Assembly: GCA_902538225.1 (NCBI GenBank)
Contig: CACBEF010000003.1
Span: forward strand, 1-64,000
Length of the DNA stretch: 64,000 nt
DNA from: an uncultured Prochlorococcus sp.
Lineage (GTDB): Bacteria; Cyanobacteriota; Cyanobacteriia; PCC-6307; Cyanobiaceae
Reading direction: 5' to 3'
Part shown: positions 50,120 to 62,553 of the stretch, piece after piece
Position numbering within the stretch: position 1 is the stretch's first letter
How the letters are laid out: the number at the start of each line of letters is the position of its first letter
Notes under the pieces: model-generated
What the model saw: the letters and a program-made list of their open reading frames with translations, nothing else
Databases searched by the model: none
Told to the model about the DNA's origin: nothing
Program-made: the position numbers and the translations under genes

Positions 50120-51099
50120 GATTTATTTTTCCACCAACCAGCTAATACAGATAAAACAGCTTCTGCCCCAATAATTCCCACAAATCCTCCAAATTCATCT
50201 ACTACTACTTTCACTCCTTTATGATCCTTGTCAAATCTTGTTAATAATTGATCTGCTTTTATCATTTCGGGAATGTAGTCGACAGGCTCGCAAATGTCTG
50301 ATAACAATTTTTTATTTCCTCCATTAATTAAATTCGCTAGCATTTTCTCACGTTTTACGACCCCTTGTATTTTGTCAACTTTATCTCCTAAAATAACCCA
50401 CCAAGGTGAGTTGTCTGACATTATAAATTCTGAAATTTCATCAAGATTAGAAGAGCCATCTAGACAAGGTGCTGAAACCCTAGGAATCATTAAATCTTTA
50501 GCTTTTAAATCATTTAATTGAAAAACCTTAAATATCATAGCTGCCTCATCAGCTTCTATCAGACCTTTCTGACTTCCAATTTTTGCCATTTGTCTAATTT
50601 CTTCTTCATCAGTTGAAATTTCATTTTCTGCAGTAATAACTGGAAATATTTGCTCTATTAATATTAAGAATGGCCTCATTAGGGTATTTAGTATTCTCAG
50701 GATTGGAACGGACAATAAAGCTATTTGTATTGAAAATTTTGTTCCAAGAGCTTTGGGAAGCACTTCTCCAACTAAGACAACAAGTACATAAAAAGCAATT
50801 GAAAACAGGGTTAAGCCATAACTATTATTTATTACCAATGCACCGTATACACCTAAAAGAAGACTTCCAATTATGTTAAACCCATTATTAGTAATTGTAA
50901 TTACAGTTAAAGTTCTCCCTAAATGTTTTCTAAGTTTAAGGAGTTGATTTGCAGAACTTTTAGGCTTCTGTCTTGATGCTATTTCTAAAATTCTAATTGA
51001 ATTTACAGCTAAAAAAGCCGCTTCTACTCCCGAACAACATGCTGACCCAATTAAGATAATAATTATAAGTAAAATTAAACCGTATACACTTGGTTCCAT
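50116..51099 (-). CDS. CNNM/CorC-type membrane protein with CBS domains
   Basis: A 327-residue protein. The N-terminal DUF21 domain has about four membrane segments (LILLIIIILIGSACCSGVEAAF, NNGFNIIGSLLLGVYG and LTLFSIAFYVLVVLVGEVLPKAL), then two CBS domains follow (~195-320), including VMIPR-like DLMIPRVSAP and GVKVVVDEFGGFVGIIG. Members (CNNM, CorC, once called hemolysins) mediate Mg2+ efflux. There is no C-terminal CorC/HlyC domain. It is divergent from pepP and leads the GTPase-nadD-nadE run. Confidence 0.9.
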   Translation of the reverse strand: MEPSVYGLILLIIIILIGSACCSGVEAAFLAVNSIRILEIASRQKPKSSANQLLKLRKHLGRTLTVITITNNGFNIIGSLLLGVYGALVINNSYGLTLFSIAFYVLVVLVGEVLPKALGTKFSIQIALLSVPILRILNTLMRPFLILIEQIFPVITAENEISTDEEEIRQMAKIGSQKGLIEADEAAMIFKVFQLNDLKAKDLMIPRVSAPCLDGSSNLDEISEFIMSDNSPWWVILGDKVDKIQGVVKREKMLANLINGGNKKLLSDICEPVDYIPEMIKADQLLTRFDKDHKGVKVVVDEFGGFVGIIGAEAVLSVLAGWWKNKS

Positions 51100-51173
51100 T
51101 AAAATAGAATTAATACTAAATCTGTTTTAATTCATTCTTCCATTTTTTTTTAAAACACGCCAATACACAATTT

Positions 51174-52499
51174 ATGTTTAATCTCAATCATAAAGTATTT
51201 GAAGAAAGAAGAGAAATTTTCTTAGAAAAATTAGATGGAAAAGCTGCGATTATACCAGGAGCTAATCTTGTAAAACATCATGCAGATTGCGAATATCCTT
51301 TTAGACAAGATAGTAATTTTTGGTATTTAACTGGTTTTGATGAGCCAGATGCAATCGCTCTTTTCTTATCACATAAACCAAAGGGAGAGAGATTTATTAT
51401 GTTTGTTTCTCCTAAAGATGTTATCAGTGAAGTTTGGCATGGCTTTAGATGGGGTTTGGAAGGGGCTGAAAAAGAGTTTAAAGCTGATAAGGCTCATTCA
51501 ATCAATGAACTAAGAGATTTACTTCCGCATTACTTAAATGGTTCTGATGAACTTGTTTTTTCAATTGGTAAGTATCCATTTGTTGAGAAAATAGTATTAG
51601 AGGTGTTTTCACAACAACTTGAAAATCGCTCAAGATTAGGGATTGGTGCAAATTCTATAAAATCTCCAGAAATTTATTTAAATGAGTTGAGATTAATTAA
51701 AAGTGAATTTGAAATAAAGAGAATGAGAGAAGCTATACAAATTTCAGCCGAAGCTCATGAATTAGTAAGAGAATCTATATCATCAAAGAAAAATGAAAGA
51801 CAAATTCAGGGTCTTATAGAGGGATTCTTCTTGGAAAAAGGGGCGAGAGGCCCAGCTTATAATTCAATTGTTGCATCAGGAGATAATGCCTGTATTTTGC
51901 ATTACACTTCAAATAACTCACCCTTGAAGAAGGAAGATTTATTATTGGTGGATGCTGGTTGCTCACTAATTGATTATTACAATGGAGACATAACAAGAAC
52001 TATTCCAATAGGTGGTAAATTTTCTAATGAGCAAAAAGTTATCTATGAAATTGTATTAAGTGCGCAGAAAAATGCAATTAAAAGTGCTGTAAAGGGATCG
52101 AATTCTAGTAATGTTCATAATGTTGCCTTAACAACTCTTATAGAAGGATTAAAAGAAATTGGTTTATTGTTGGGTAGTACTGAGGAGATAATTGAGAATC
52201 AATCTTATAAACATCTTTACATGCATAGAACTGGACATTGGCTCGGCTTAGATGTTCATGATGTTGGAGCATACAGAATGGGGGACTATGAAGTGCCATT
52301 AGAGAATGGAATGATTCTTACGGTAGAGCCTGGTATCTATATAAGTGATAGGATACCAGTCCCTGAGGGACAACCCCTTATAGATGAGAAATGGAAAGGC
52401 ATAGGGATAAGAATAGAAGATGACGTTCTGGTTACAGATTCAAACCCAGAAGTTTTGAGTATTGCTGCACTAAAAGAAATTTCTGATTTAGAATTTTAA
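51174..52499 (+). CDS. pepP: Xaa-Pro aminopeptidase
   Basis: A 441-residue metallopeptidase with N-terminal AMP_N domain (QDSNFWYLTGFDEPDA) and a pita-bread catalytic domain. Metal ligands are seen in VDAGCSLIDYYNGDITRT (two Asp), HRTGHWLGLDVHD (His), TVEPGIYI (Glu) and GIRIEDDVLV (Glu). It removes N-terminal residues next to proline. The start at 51174 ATG follows a 74-bp divergent gap with the CNNM gene. Confidence 0.95.
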   Translation: MFNLNHKVFEERREIFLEKLDGKAAIIPGANLVKHHADCEYPFRQDSNFWYLTGFDEPDAIALFLSHKPKGERFIMFVSPKDVISEVWHGFRWGLEGAEKEFKADKAHSINELRDLLPHYLNGSDELVFSIGKYPFVEKIVLEVFSQQLENRSRLGIGANSIKSPEIYLNELRLIKSEFEIKRMREAIQISAEAHELVRESISSKKNERQIQGLIEGFFLEKGARGPAYNSIVASGDNACILHYTSNNSPLKKEDLLLVDAGCSLIDYYNGDITRTIPIGGKFSNEQKVIYEIVLSAQKNAIKSAVKGSNSSNVHNVALTTLIEGLKEIGLLLGSTEEIIENQSYKHLYMHRTGHWLGLDVHDVGAYRMGDYEVPLENGMILTVEPGIYISDRIPVPEGQPLIDEKWKGIGIRIEDDVLVTDSNPEVLSIAALKEISDLEF

Positions 52500-52553
52500 A
52501 ATTTGACTTATCTAGTTAATAGATTTATTTTTTATAAAGTTTAAAGCTCAAAA

Positions 52554-52712
52554 ATGAATAAGTCCGATTCATATGATTCGAAACTCTCTCAAGCGAGAGG
52601 CTTAGCTAGCCAGCTTGGCATGTTCGCAGAAGAAAACGATATCCCCAAAGATCTTTGGGATTCATTGGAAGCTACTATTTATGATTTTTATGAAGTATCT
52701 CATGATAGATAA
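52554..52712 (+). CDS. Small hypothetical protein (52 residues)
   Basis: ATG at 52554, stop at 52710-52712. The product starts MNKSDSYDSKLSQARGLASQ and is acidic overall, with predicted helical segments (LSQARGLASQLGMFAEEN and DLWDSLEATIYDFY) but no membrane segment. It lies 54 bp after pepP and 105 bp before the PSRP-3 gene, in the same direction. I do not recognise the family. Codon usage resembles the neighbours, with regular alternation suited to an amphipathic helix pair, which supports a real gene. Confidence 0.65.
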   Translation: MNKSDSYDSKLSQARGLASQLGMFAEENDIPKDLWDSLEATIYDFYEVSHDR

Positions 52713-52817
52713 AAATCCTTTATAAAAATAATCAATAACTAAAATAAGAAATTTTGAATAAATCAATCAAAATGTGACCATAAACTGATAAATTATTTAT
52801 TAAACATAAATAAGTGA

Positions 52818-53294
52818 ATGACCTCACCAGATAAGTTAAATCAAAATTCAACAGAAAAAAAGGAAAAAAATAGTAATGCTCCAAATTCTAAAAATTCTTC
52901 TCCTAATTCAGGAATGATGGGTGCCACAGCTGTATTAGCAGCTGCAACAATTGATGAAGATGGGGTCCCTACTGGATATACCCCTAAGCCTGATGAAGGA
53001 AGGTTCATAATTAAAGTATTGTGGTTACCTGATAATGTGGCTTTAGCAGTGGATCAAATAGTAGGTGGAGGCCCAAGCCCTCTTACTGCTTATTATTTTT
53101 GGCCAAGAGATGATGCTTGGGAAAAATTAAAAAGTGAACTTGAGAATAAAGGTTGGATTACAGATAACGAAAGAGTAGAGATTTTGAATAAAGCTACTGA
53201 AGTCATAAATTATTGGCAAGAAGAAGGTAAAACAAAAAGATTAGAAGAAGCCAAATTGAAGTTTCCCGAAGTAACTTTTTGTGGAACTGCTTAA
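52818..53294 (+). CDS. ycf65: Plastid-specific ribosomal protein 3 homologue (PSRP-3/Ycf65)
   Basis: A 158-residue protein. Residues ~60-158 hold the Ycf65/PSRP-3 domain: [59 protein letters not shown]. The family is a cyanobacterial and plastid 30S ribosome-associated protein. The N-terminal ~55 residues are an extra low-complexity Asn/Ser/Lys region that many homologues lack; the ATG at 52818 is the only reasonable initiator. It is convergent with atpC (3-bp gap). Confidence 0.92.
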   Translation: MTSPDKLNQNSTEKKEKNSNAPNSKNSSPNSGMMGATAVLAAATIDEDGVPTGYTPKPDEGRFIIKVLWLPDNVALAVDQIVGGGPSPLTAYYFWPRDDAWEKLKSELENKGWITDNERVEILNKATEVINYWQEEGKTKRLEEAKLKFPEVTFCGTA

Positions 53295-53297
53295 ATT

Positions 53298-53702
53298 TTA
53301 GTTCTTTGCAGCTTGAATCCTGGCCTCAGCCTTTGAAACCTCTTTCAAGGCTTTAATTTTCTCTGGATTTTTTTCATTTTCAGAAAATTTGCTAATTGCT
53401 AATTTTGCTTCTTTAAGATCTTGTTCAGCATTTTGAACATTAATTTCAGAACCAATTTCAGCATTATTTACTAAAACTATAACTTCATCAGATTCAATTT
53501 CAGCGAAGCCTCCCATAAGAGCTATTGATTTCCACTGGGAATTCATTCTTAGCCTTAAAACGCCAATATCTATAGCAGTAACTAAAGAGATATGTCCTGG
53601 TAGTATACCAAGTTGACCAGTAGTACTAGGAAGGATCACTTCTTCAGCTTCGCCTTGATAAACATTTTTATTAGGAGCTAAAACTTTTAGAGAAATTGCC
53701 AT
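53298..53702 (-). CDS. atpC: ATP synthase F1 subunit epsilon
   Basis: A 134-residue epsilon subunit with the beta-sandwich N-terminal domain ([42 protein letters not shown]) and a C-terminal helical hairpin. It inhibits ATP hydrolysis by the enzyme. It lies 42 bp downstream of the beta gene, as in plastids and other cyanobacteria. This pair is separate from the main ATP synthase operon (about 8.7 kb away, opposite strand). Confidence 0.96.
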   Translation of the reverse strand: MAISLKVLAPNKNVYQGEAEEVILPSTTGQLGILPGHISLVTAIDIGVLRLRMNSQWKSIALMGGFAEIESDEVIVLVNNAEIGSEINVQNAEQDLKEAKLAISKFSENEKNPEKIKALKEVSKAEARIQAAKN

Positions 53703-53744
53703 TAATTTAAAATTATTGAAGGTTAAATATATATATTTAAATAT

Positions 53745-55208
<1,464 letters not shown>

Positions 55209-55423
55209 TTATTGATTGGTGATGAATAGCTGATTTAAACAGCTCACGATCCGAAAATACTACCATCTCATGGGTAGATTCGTTAAATGGGTTCGGCCAC
55301 CCGCACAGTTTAAGTATGGTTTAATTGCCGCTTTGCAGATTATGTTGTTGATGATACGGATGGAGAATTTCTCTTTCCATTTTTATGGCGCAAAGCGTCT
55401 CAATCATGATCCTCCATTAATCT

Positions 55424-55735
55424 ATGGCAGCTGTTTCACTTACAGTCTCTACAGTAAAACCACTGGGAGATAGAATATTTATCAAAGTTTCCGCATCTGA
55501 GGAAAAAACTGCTGGGGGCATTCTTTTGCCTGATTCAGCTAAAGAAAAACCACAGGTTGGAGAAGTTGCTCAGGTGGGCCCTGGCAAACTTAATGACGAT
55601 GGTTCTCGACAAACTCCAGAAGTGAGTATTGGCGATAAAGTTTTGTACAGCAAATATGCTGGCACAGACATTAAATTGGGAGGAGATGAATATGTCTTGC
55701 TCTCAGAAAAGGATATTTTAGCTGTAGTAAGCTAA
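55424..55735 (+). CDS. groES: Co-chaperonin GroES
   Basis: A 103-residue Gro[29 protein letters not shown] contains the mobile loop, and ILPDS-like and [24 protein letters not shown] are conserved. It caps the GroEL ring. The start ATG gives [16 protein letters not shown], the cyanobacterial N-terminus. Upstream, I could not find the CIRCE operator (TTAGCACTC-N9-GAGTGCTAA) expected for HrcA control; only a weak 5-bp hairpin at 55260-55277 is seen. Confidence 0.97.
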
Positions 55736-55759
55736 AATATTTGTTTCAAAAATTATTAA

Positions 55760-57424
<1,665 letters not shown>

Positions 57425-57451
57425 ACTAAACAATAGTTTCAAAAAATTTTT

Positions 57452-57484
57452 AAAAGGGATCATTCAAAATGGTCCCTTTTTTTT
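57452..57484 (+). terminator. Rho-independent terminator after groEL
   Basis: AAAAGGGATC at 57452-57461 pairs with GGTCCCTTTT at 57471-57480 (ten pairs including one T-G wobble) around a 9-nt loop, followed by further T residues to 57484. Position 28 bp after the groEL stop and GC-core plus T-run make it the clearest terminator in the window. It can also serve the convergent secG on the other strand, where a T-rich tail follows. Confidence 0.85.
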
Positions 57485-57489
57485 AACTT

Positions 57490-57717
57490 TTATGAAATCC
57501 AACCAGCGCTAAGAATAATTGCCAGAGACAAAAATATCACTAAAAAAGTCCAAGTTATTTTGTTTAGAGAGGCTTCTGCACTACTTGCGCTGTTGAACAT
57601 AGAGCTCCCACTGGCTGCTATTCCTCCCATTCCATCACCTTTGGGACTATGAAGTAAAACTAAGAGAATGAGAAGAACTCCAGAAAATACCCAAATCCAA
57701 CTAATAATTTGAATCAT
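57490..57717 (-). CDS. secG: Preprotein translocase subunit SecG
   Basis: A 75-residue protein with two membrane segments (SWIWVFSGVLLILLVLLHSP and KITWTFLVIFLSLAIILSAGW) joined by a Gly/Ser loop GDGMGGIAASGSSMFNSAS, the SecG layout. It supports SecYEG translocation. It lies 23 bp downstream of gpmI, an arrangement seen in other picocyanobacteria. Confidence 0.92.
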   Translation of the reverse strand: MIQIISWIWVFSGVLLILLVLLHSPKGDGMGGIAASGSSMFNSASSAEASLNKITWTFLVIFLSLAIILSAGWIS

Positions 57718-57740
57718 TGCTTAAAAAACTTTTATATACT

Positions 57741-59363
57741 TTAAACGTGTTGAACGACCTTATTATAACCCTTTAATTCAATTTCTTGAATAAGTGATTT
57801 GCCTGTCATTTCTCTTGGTACTGGTAGATTTAATAATTGCAATAAAGTGGGAGCAATATCTGCTAGGCCCGCGTTTTCTCTTAAATTAATTTCGTTTCCC
57901 ATATTTGGTATTTTTCTTTTTTCACCTTCAATCAAAATTAATGGAACTTTATTTATTGTGTGTGCTGTCCATGGTTCTCCTTCAGATCCTTTCATTACCT
58001 CTGCGTTACCATGATCGGCTGTAATAACAATGCTTCCGCCCATTTCTCCAGTAGCATTAACTATTTGACCTATACATTTATCTACTTTTTCTATAGCTTT
58101 AATTGTTGCACCCATGTTGCCTGTATGACCAACCATATCAGGATTAGCAAAATTGATTACAACAAAAGCATAATTCCCGCTTTTAATTGCTTTAGAGCAA
58201 CTTATAGTTAATTCCTCAGCAGACATTTCAGGTTTCATATCATAGGTTGCGACTCTTGGAGATGGAATCAAATGTCTCTCTTCTCCAGGTAAGGGTATTT
58301 CAACTCCTCCATTGAAAAAGTATGTTACGTGAGGATATTTTTCAGTTTCCGCGGTTCTGTATTGTTTAAGTCCGTTTTCTGAAACTATTTGGCCTATAAA
58401 ATTATTGAGTGATTCAGGAGGGAATGCAACTTTAACGGGAAAGTTGGGATCATATTGAGTAAAAGTAACAAAATCTAGATTTGGATAATTTTTTCTTTCA
58501 AAGTCTGAGAATTGATTGAGTGAAAGTGATTTGACTATTTGTCTTGCTCTGTCTGGACGAAAGTTAAAGCAAATCAAACTATCTCCATCTTTAAGATAGT
58601 TTTCAGACATTCGTATGGGCTCTATAAATTCATCTGTTATGTTTTTGGCATAACTTTTTTCTATGTAATCCTTAGGAGAAAAATTTGTTATTTGAATATC
58701 TGGATCAGTCAAATTAGAATATGCTTTTTCTGTTCTATCCCATAAAAGATTTCTATCCATTATCCAGTATCTTCCGCATATGGAAGCTATTTCGCCTACA
58801 TTGTATTTTTTTATACATGATTCTATTTGATTTAAATATTTCGAAGCACTTTTTGCAGGAGTATCTCTACCATCAGTAATAATATGGATTGCAACTTTTT
58901 TAAGTTTATTATCAGATGCCCATTTTATTAAACCTAATAAATGATCGATATGACTATGAACTCCTCCATCAGAACATAATCCCGTGATATGCAAAGTAGA
59001 ATTATTTTTCTTTAATGAAGCAGCCATCTCTTTTAACTCATTGACCATGCCTAATTGATTATTTTTTACAATATTCGAAATCCTTACAAGTTCTTGTTGT
59101 ATTATTCTTCCCGAACCAATGGTAAGGTGCCCCACCTCTGAATTGCCCATTTGACCATCTGGTAGGCCTACATCAGATCCACTGGCACTTATTAGCGTGT
59201 GGGGGTAAGCATGCCACAATGAGTCCATGATTGGTGTACTGGCACTTTTTATAGCATTATCTGATTTTTCTTTTCGATATCCCCATCCATCTAGTATTGC
59301 AAGAACTACAGGGCTCTGAGGAACACTTAAACTTTTTATATTTTTGCTGCTAATCTTTGACAT
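57741..59363 (-). CDS. gpmI: 2,3-bisphosphoglycerate-independent phosphoglycerate mutase
   Basis: A 540-residue alkaline-phosphatase-fold enzyme. The nucleophile Ser is in [17 protein letters not shown], and metal ligands are seen in [31 protein letters not shown] and [11 protein letters not shown]. It interconverts 3- and 2-phosphoglycerate. It starts an operon with secG and is divergent from pyrR across 137 bp. Confidence 0.97.
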   Translation of the reverse strand: MSKISSKNIKSLSVPQSPVVLAILDGWGYRKEKSDNAIKSASTPIMDSLWHAYPHTLISASGSDVGLPDGQMGNSEVGHLTIGSGRIIQQELVRISNIVKNNQLGMVNELKEMAASLKKNNSTLHITGLCSDGGVHSHIDHLLGLIKWASDNKLKKVAIHIITDGRDTPAKSASKYLNQIESCIKKYNVGEIASICGRYWIMDRNLLWDRTEKAYSNLTDPDIQITNFSPKDYIEKSYAKNITDEFIEPIRMSENYLKDGDSLICFNFRPDRARQIVKSLSLNQFSDFERKNYPNLDFVTFTQYDPNFPVKVAFPPESLNNFIGQIVSENGLKQYRTAETEKYPHVTYFFNGGVEIPLPGEERHLIPSPRVATYDMKPEMSAEELTISCSKAIKSGNYAFVVINFANPDMVGHTGNMGATIKAIEKVDKCIGQIVNATGEMGGSIVITADHGNAEVMKGSEGEPWTAHTINKVPLILIEGEKRKIPNMGNEINLRENAGLADIAPTLLQLLNLPVPREMTGKSLIQEIELKGYNKVVQHV

Positions 59364-59500
59364 ATTTAGATCAAATTCATTGTTAACTGATCCAACCTTA
59401 AATTTAGCTGCAAACGTTACTCTTTAACAATTTATATTTAACATAGTTAGCTTTTGCTAATTTATGAAAATATTAGATTAATTTTATTTCTTGATAAATC

Positions 59501-60037
59501 ATGTCCAAGAAGTCAAAAAAGATTGTAATACTTACTGAAGTTGAACTTAGAAAAACTATTTCGCGTTTAACTTACGAAATTATCGAAAAAGTAAAAAAAC
59601 TGGATAACCTTCTATTGATTGGTATCCCGACAAGAGGCATTGCTCTAACCGAAGTGCTAGAAAAGGAATTATTCTCTAGAACAGGTTTAAGAGTTAGAAA
59701 AGGAACAATTGATCCAACTTTTTATAGAGATGACCAAAATAGAGTTGGAACTCGCCTAATACAAGCTGCTGATATTCCAACTCCTATTGAGAAAAAAGAA
59801 ATTCTTTTAATAGATGATGTAATTTACACAGGTAGAACAATTAGAGCTGCAATGGATGCTTTATATTCATGGGGCAGACCTCAAAGGGTGATGTTATTAG
59901 TAATGGTAGATAGAGGTCATAGAGAATTACCCATTCAGCCAGATTTTTGTGGTAAAAAAGTGCCAACTAGTAAAATTGAAAGTATTAGTTTACGTTTAAA
60001 TAATGTTGATAATGAAGAAGGAGTTTTTCTTGAATAG
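59501..60037 (+). CDS. pyrR: Bifunctional PyrR (pyr operon regulator / uracil phosphoribosyltransferase)
   Basis: A 178-residue type I phosphoribosyltransferase. The PRPP loop is ILLIDDVIYTGRTIRAA, with LIGIPTRGIAL and VDRGHRELPIQPDFCGK, all typical of PyrR. In some bacteria it binds pyr mRNA and attenuates transcription; whether it does so in cyanobacteria is not shown here, and no pyr gene lies in the window. It is convergent with the Hsp70-like gene (7-bp gap); a small stem TATCTT-TCAG-AAGATA lies over the junction at 60039-60054. Confidence 0.93.
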   Translation: MSKKSKKIVILTEVELRKTISRLTYEIIEKVKKLDNLLLIGIPTRGIALTEVLEKELFSRTGLRVRKGTIDPTFYRDDQNRVGTRLIQAADIPTPIEKKEILLIDDVIYTGRTIRAAMDALYSWGRPQRVMLLVMVDRGHRELPIQPDFCGKKVPTSKIESISLRLNNVDNEEGVFLE

Positions 60038-60044
60038 CTATCTT

Positions 60045-61613
60045 TCAGAAGATATTTCCTAAATTATATTCTCCAAAAAATTCATCTTTAACATCAAAAC
60101 ACTTAACCAATAAATCAGCATTTTTCGTAATTTTAAAAAAAAGTTTTAGAGTATCTTCTCCAATATTAGATTTATTTTTTAATACTATTTTGAGTGGTTT
60201 TTTGTCCCATTTTATAATTTCTTCTTCATTCTGAATTTCTGATAACTTTGGTAATCCATTTTCAAAAATAACATCATATGCTCTTTCTTTTTGTGTCTCT
60301 CCAATTATTATTTCGAATATTTTCTGATTATTTTTACTGGCTTGAAGGATTAGTTTAAAGGGTGTTTCTGTTGGCCATGTTTGACCTTTGCAAAAAATAG
60401 GATGCCAAAAGTGTTTTTGCTCTCTTTTATTAAATAATCTTATAGATAACCCTTTGTTTAATATGTCTTTAATTTTTACTCCGGGAGTCATTGCTAAAGC
60501 TCCCAAAGCTATTGATTCAATAGGGGGTGGCGACTTTATTTGAATTTTCGGAATTTTTTTTGTTATCCATTCTTTAATCAATGGTATTTGAGTTCCTCCA
60601 CCAACCAAAACTATTGCATTTAAGTCTTCAACTGTGCAAAATTTACCTCTTGCTTGATTTAATAAATCTTTTAGTAAAGAGTTAAGGTGATTAAGAAAAT
60701 TATTTTCAATAAGTATTTTCTCAAATATTTCTTTACTAAGATAAAATTCACTTTCGTTATTTTTTTCAGTAAATAATTTTATTGGATATTTATTTTCATA
60801 TTTGATTATAGATGAGCTGAGTTTACATTTTATTTGTTCTGCCTTATAAAGATTATTAATATAATTATTACCTGGAATAAAATAATCAACTATCCATTGA
60901 TCAATATCTTTCCCACCAATTTTTGAACCTGTTTTTCCAATTATTTCAGCACACCTTATTTTTTGTTTTGAAATTGAGCTTACATCATTACCTTTAAATT
61001 TTAATAGTTCAGCTATTGGACCAGATTTTCCTTCTCCTCCCTCTATTTTGACTATATTCATATCGACTGTACTTCCTCCAATATCTAATGTCATAATTTT
61101 TGAGCCAAATGGTACATTTATTCCTAAACTTGCCGCAGTAGGCTCATCAACAAGGGCTATTTCATCTACAGATATTTCCTCGCAAAGGTTAACTAACCAT
61201 TCTCTGTATCCCTTATATGTATCTATTGGAGCAGTTAAAACAAGTCTTTTGATCTCATACTTGTGCGGAATGTTTGCCCACAAAATTTGAAAAAATTTTT
61301 CGCCACATTCATTAGGGTTTAAAATATTTTTTTGGTTAATTTTTTCAATAGAATTTCCAATTAATCTTTTAAAGTTCGAATGAAAAAATAAATCAGAATT
61401 CGAGTTATCCCTCATCTTAAGTGCACTAATACCAATTTTTGTAATCTTTGAAGGTTCCTCAAACCAAACTGCTGAAGGAATAACTCCTGGAGATGATGTA
61501 ATATTAGGTATTTCAACTAAAACAGAATTTATATCTTTTTGATCTTGAAAAGCAACAACAGTATTAGTGTTTCCTAAATCGATAGCAAGTGTTCCAGATA
61601 AACTTTCTTCCAT
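60045..61613 (-). CDS. Hsp70-family protein lacking the C-terminal lid
   Basis: A 522-residue protein. The ATPase domain is complete to the eye: phosphate 1 DLGNTNTVVAF (residues 11-21), connect 1 LVDEPTAASLGI, phosphate 2 MTLDIGGSTVDM, and adenosine motif IVLVGGGTQIPLI. The substrate region (~380-520) is short and diverged, with no helical lid and no EEVD-like tail. Genuine DnaK proteins are ~630 residues, so this is a specialised relative. It may act with J-domain proteins such as the one at 22.5 kb. It is divergent from rpoZ. Confidence 0.85.
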   Translation of the reverse strand: MEESLSGTLAIDLGNTNTVVAFQDQKDINSVLVEIPNITSSPGVIPSAVWFEEPSKITKIGISALKMRDNSNSDLFFHSNFKRLIGNSIEKINQKNILNPNECGEKFFQILWANIPHKYEIKRLVLTAPIDTYKGYREWLVNLCEEISVDEIALVDEPTAASLGINVPFGSKIMTLDIGGSTVDMNIVKIEGGEGKSGPIAELLKFKGNDVSSISKQKIRCAEIIGKTGSKIGGKDIDQWIVDYFIPGNNYINNLYKAEQIKCKLSSSIIKYENKYPIKLFTEKNNESEFYLSKEIFEKILIENNFLNHLNSLLKDLLNQARGKFCTVEDLNAIVLVGGGTQIPLIKEWITKKIPKIQIKSPPPIESIALGALAMTPGVKIKDILNKGLSIRLFNKREQKHFWHPIFCKGQTWPTETPFKLILQASKNNQKIFEIIIGETQKERAYDVIFENGLPKLSEIQNEEEIIKWDKKPLKIVLKNKSNIGEDTLKLFFKITKNADLLVKCFDVKDEFFGEYNLGNIF

Positions 61614-61709
61614 ATAAATTATTTAAATCAATTAAGTTCTTTTTGTAATTTATGTTTTGAAATGGTCGAATAAATTGTAAGATAAACCTTATAGTAAAAA
61701 ATTTTTTTA

Positions 61710-61946
61710 ATGAACATATCTAACAATTCAGGAATTGATTCTAATGATCTTGCAAAGAGAGGTGAGAGCTTGATAAGAAAATCAACTAATAGATATTTAA
61801 CTACAGTGAAAATTGCTTTCAGAGCAAAACAAAGACGTTTTGATGATTTTGATGGCTTATTAGAAGAATCAACTATTAAACCCGTTCAAAGGTCAATTAT
61901 TGAACTAAGTGATGAGCAAGATCAACCAGATTTACTTCCAGGCTAA
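61710..61946 (+). CDS. rpoZ: DNA-directed RNA polymerase subunit omega
   Basis: A 78-residue cyanobacterial omega. [31 protein letters not shown] and [31 protein letters not shown] are characteristic of the cyanobacterial type. It assists assembly of RNA polymerase with the beta' parts. The start is ATG at 61710. The DUF1818 gene starts 2 bp after the stop, so they are certainly cotranscribed. Confidence 0.94.
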   Translation: MNISNNSGIDSNDLAKRGESLIRKSTNRYLTTVKIAFRAKQRRFDDFDGLLEESTIKPVQRSIIELSDEQDQPDLLPG

Positions 61947-61948
61947 TT

Positions 61949-62320
61949 TTGGTAAAAGACCAAAAAAGATGGAGATTACTTAAAGATTTAAAAAAAGGCA
62001 AATTTTGCTTTTTGATTGGTGTAGACAATTGGTCAATCGAGTTACAAAAAAGTGAATTCAATTCACTGTACCTTCTTCTTTTAAGAATCAATGAACAACT
62101 ATTAGTTATTAAAGATGAACTAATGGATGAAGAATCTATTACTTTAGAATTAGAACAATTACCTTGGTATATTCACTTAGAGGGAAAAAAAAATGAATGG
62201 AGTTTAAGGTTTGTTTATGAAAGTCAAGACCAAACTAGATCCTTCGAAATGTATTGGCCGATACCAATAGCACAAAATTTATTTTATGAAATAAAAAACA
62301 TGTGGGAATCAATGGATTAA
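61949..62320 (+). CDS. DUF1818 family protein
   Basis: A 123-residue soluble protein starting from TTG at 61949. RWRLLKDLKKGKFCFLIGVDNWSIELQ, LEQLPWYIHLEGKKNEWSLRFVY and YWPIPIAQNLFYEIKNMW fit the cyanobacterial DUF1818 pattern. The function is unknown. Tight coupling to rpoZ (2-bp gap) suggests only operon sharing. A TTG start is needed because the frame has no nearer ATG. Confidence 0.78.
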   Translation: MVKDQKRWRLLKDLKKGKFCFLIGVDNWSIELQKSEFNSLYLLLLRINEQLLVIKDELMDEESITLELEQLPWYIHLEGKKNEWSLRFVYESQDQTRSFEMYWPIPIAQNLFYEIKNMWESMD

Positions 62321-62335
62321 AAGATAAATAAAATT

Positions 62336-62357
62336 GGAAATTTTAGAAAAAATTTCC
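62336..62357 (+). terminator. Possible terminator hairpin after the DUF1818 gene
   Basis: GGAAATTTT (62336-62344) and AAAATTTCC (62349-62357) form a perfect 9-bp stem with an AGAA loop, 16 nt after the DUF1818 stop. The following bases are C-rich then A-rich rather than a T-run, so it is a weak intrinsic terminator on the plus strand. Confidence 0.4.
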
Positions 62358-62383
62358 CCTTCCCAAAAAAAATTTTTCACAAC

Positions 62384-62436
62384 TTTTCCACAGTATTTTA
62401 AAAAAAAATATCTGATGATCTAAAGCATGTGGAAAA
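62384..62436. promoter_or_regulatory. Pair of opposed DnaA-box-like sequences
   Basis: TTTTCCACA at 62384-62392 matches the cyanobacterial DnaA box (TTTTCCACA). Its reverse complement TGTGGAAAA lies at 62428-62436, 35 bp further on, with AT-rich DNA between. Two opposed boxes could bind DnaA, or the whole could be one RNA stem. No dnaA or dnaN gene is in the window. Confidence 0.4.
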
Positions 62437-62540
62437 CTTCTGATTTTATATAAATCTTTATATTTAAGTAAGATTTAAATTTACAATATTGATTTCCATG
62501 ACTTCCCTATTTATGACTGAATTCTCATTATTCTATAACC

Positions 62541-62553
62541 TGAGACTGTCTCA
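62541..62553. promoter_or_regulatory. 13-bp perfect inverted repeat upstream of DUF2811 gene
   Basis: TGAGA-CTG-TCTCA at 62541-62553 lies 80 bp before the DUF2811 ATG. TATAACC precedes it and CATAATAAT follows it, either of which could be a -10 element, so it may be an operator for that gene. No regulator is recognised. Confidence 0.3.

Noticed and set aside
55270..55473. 67-codon plus-strand frame across the groES upstream region
   Set aside because: It overlaps the conserved start of groES in another frame, has no recognisable motif, and groES needs its promoter and leader here.
60039..60054. Terminator between pyrR and the Hsp70-like gene
   Set aside because: The stem TATCTT-TCAG-AAGATA is perfect but only 6 bp of mostly A-T pairs and has a T-run of three, too weak to call.
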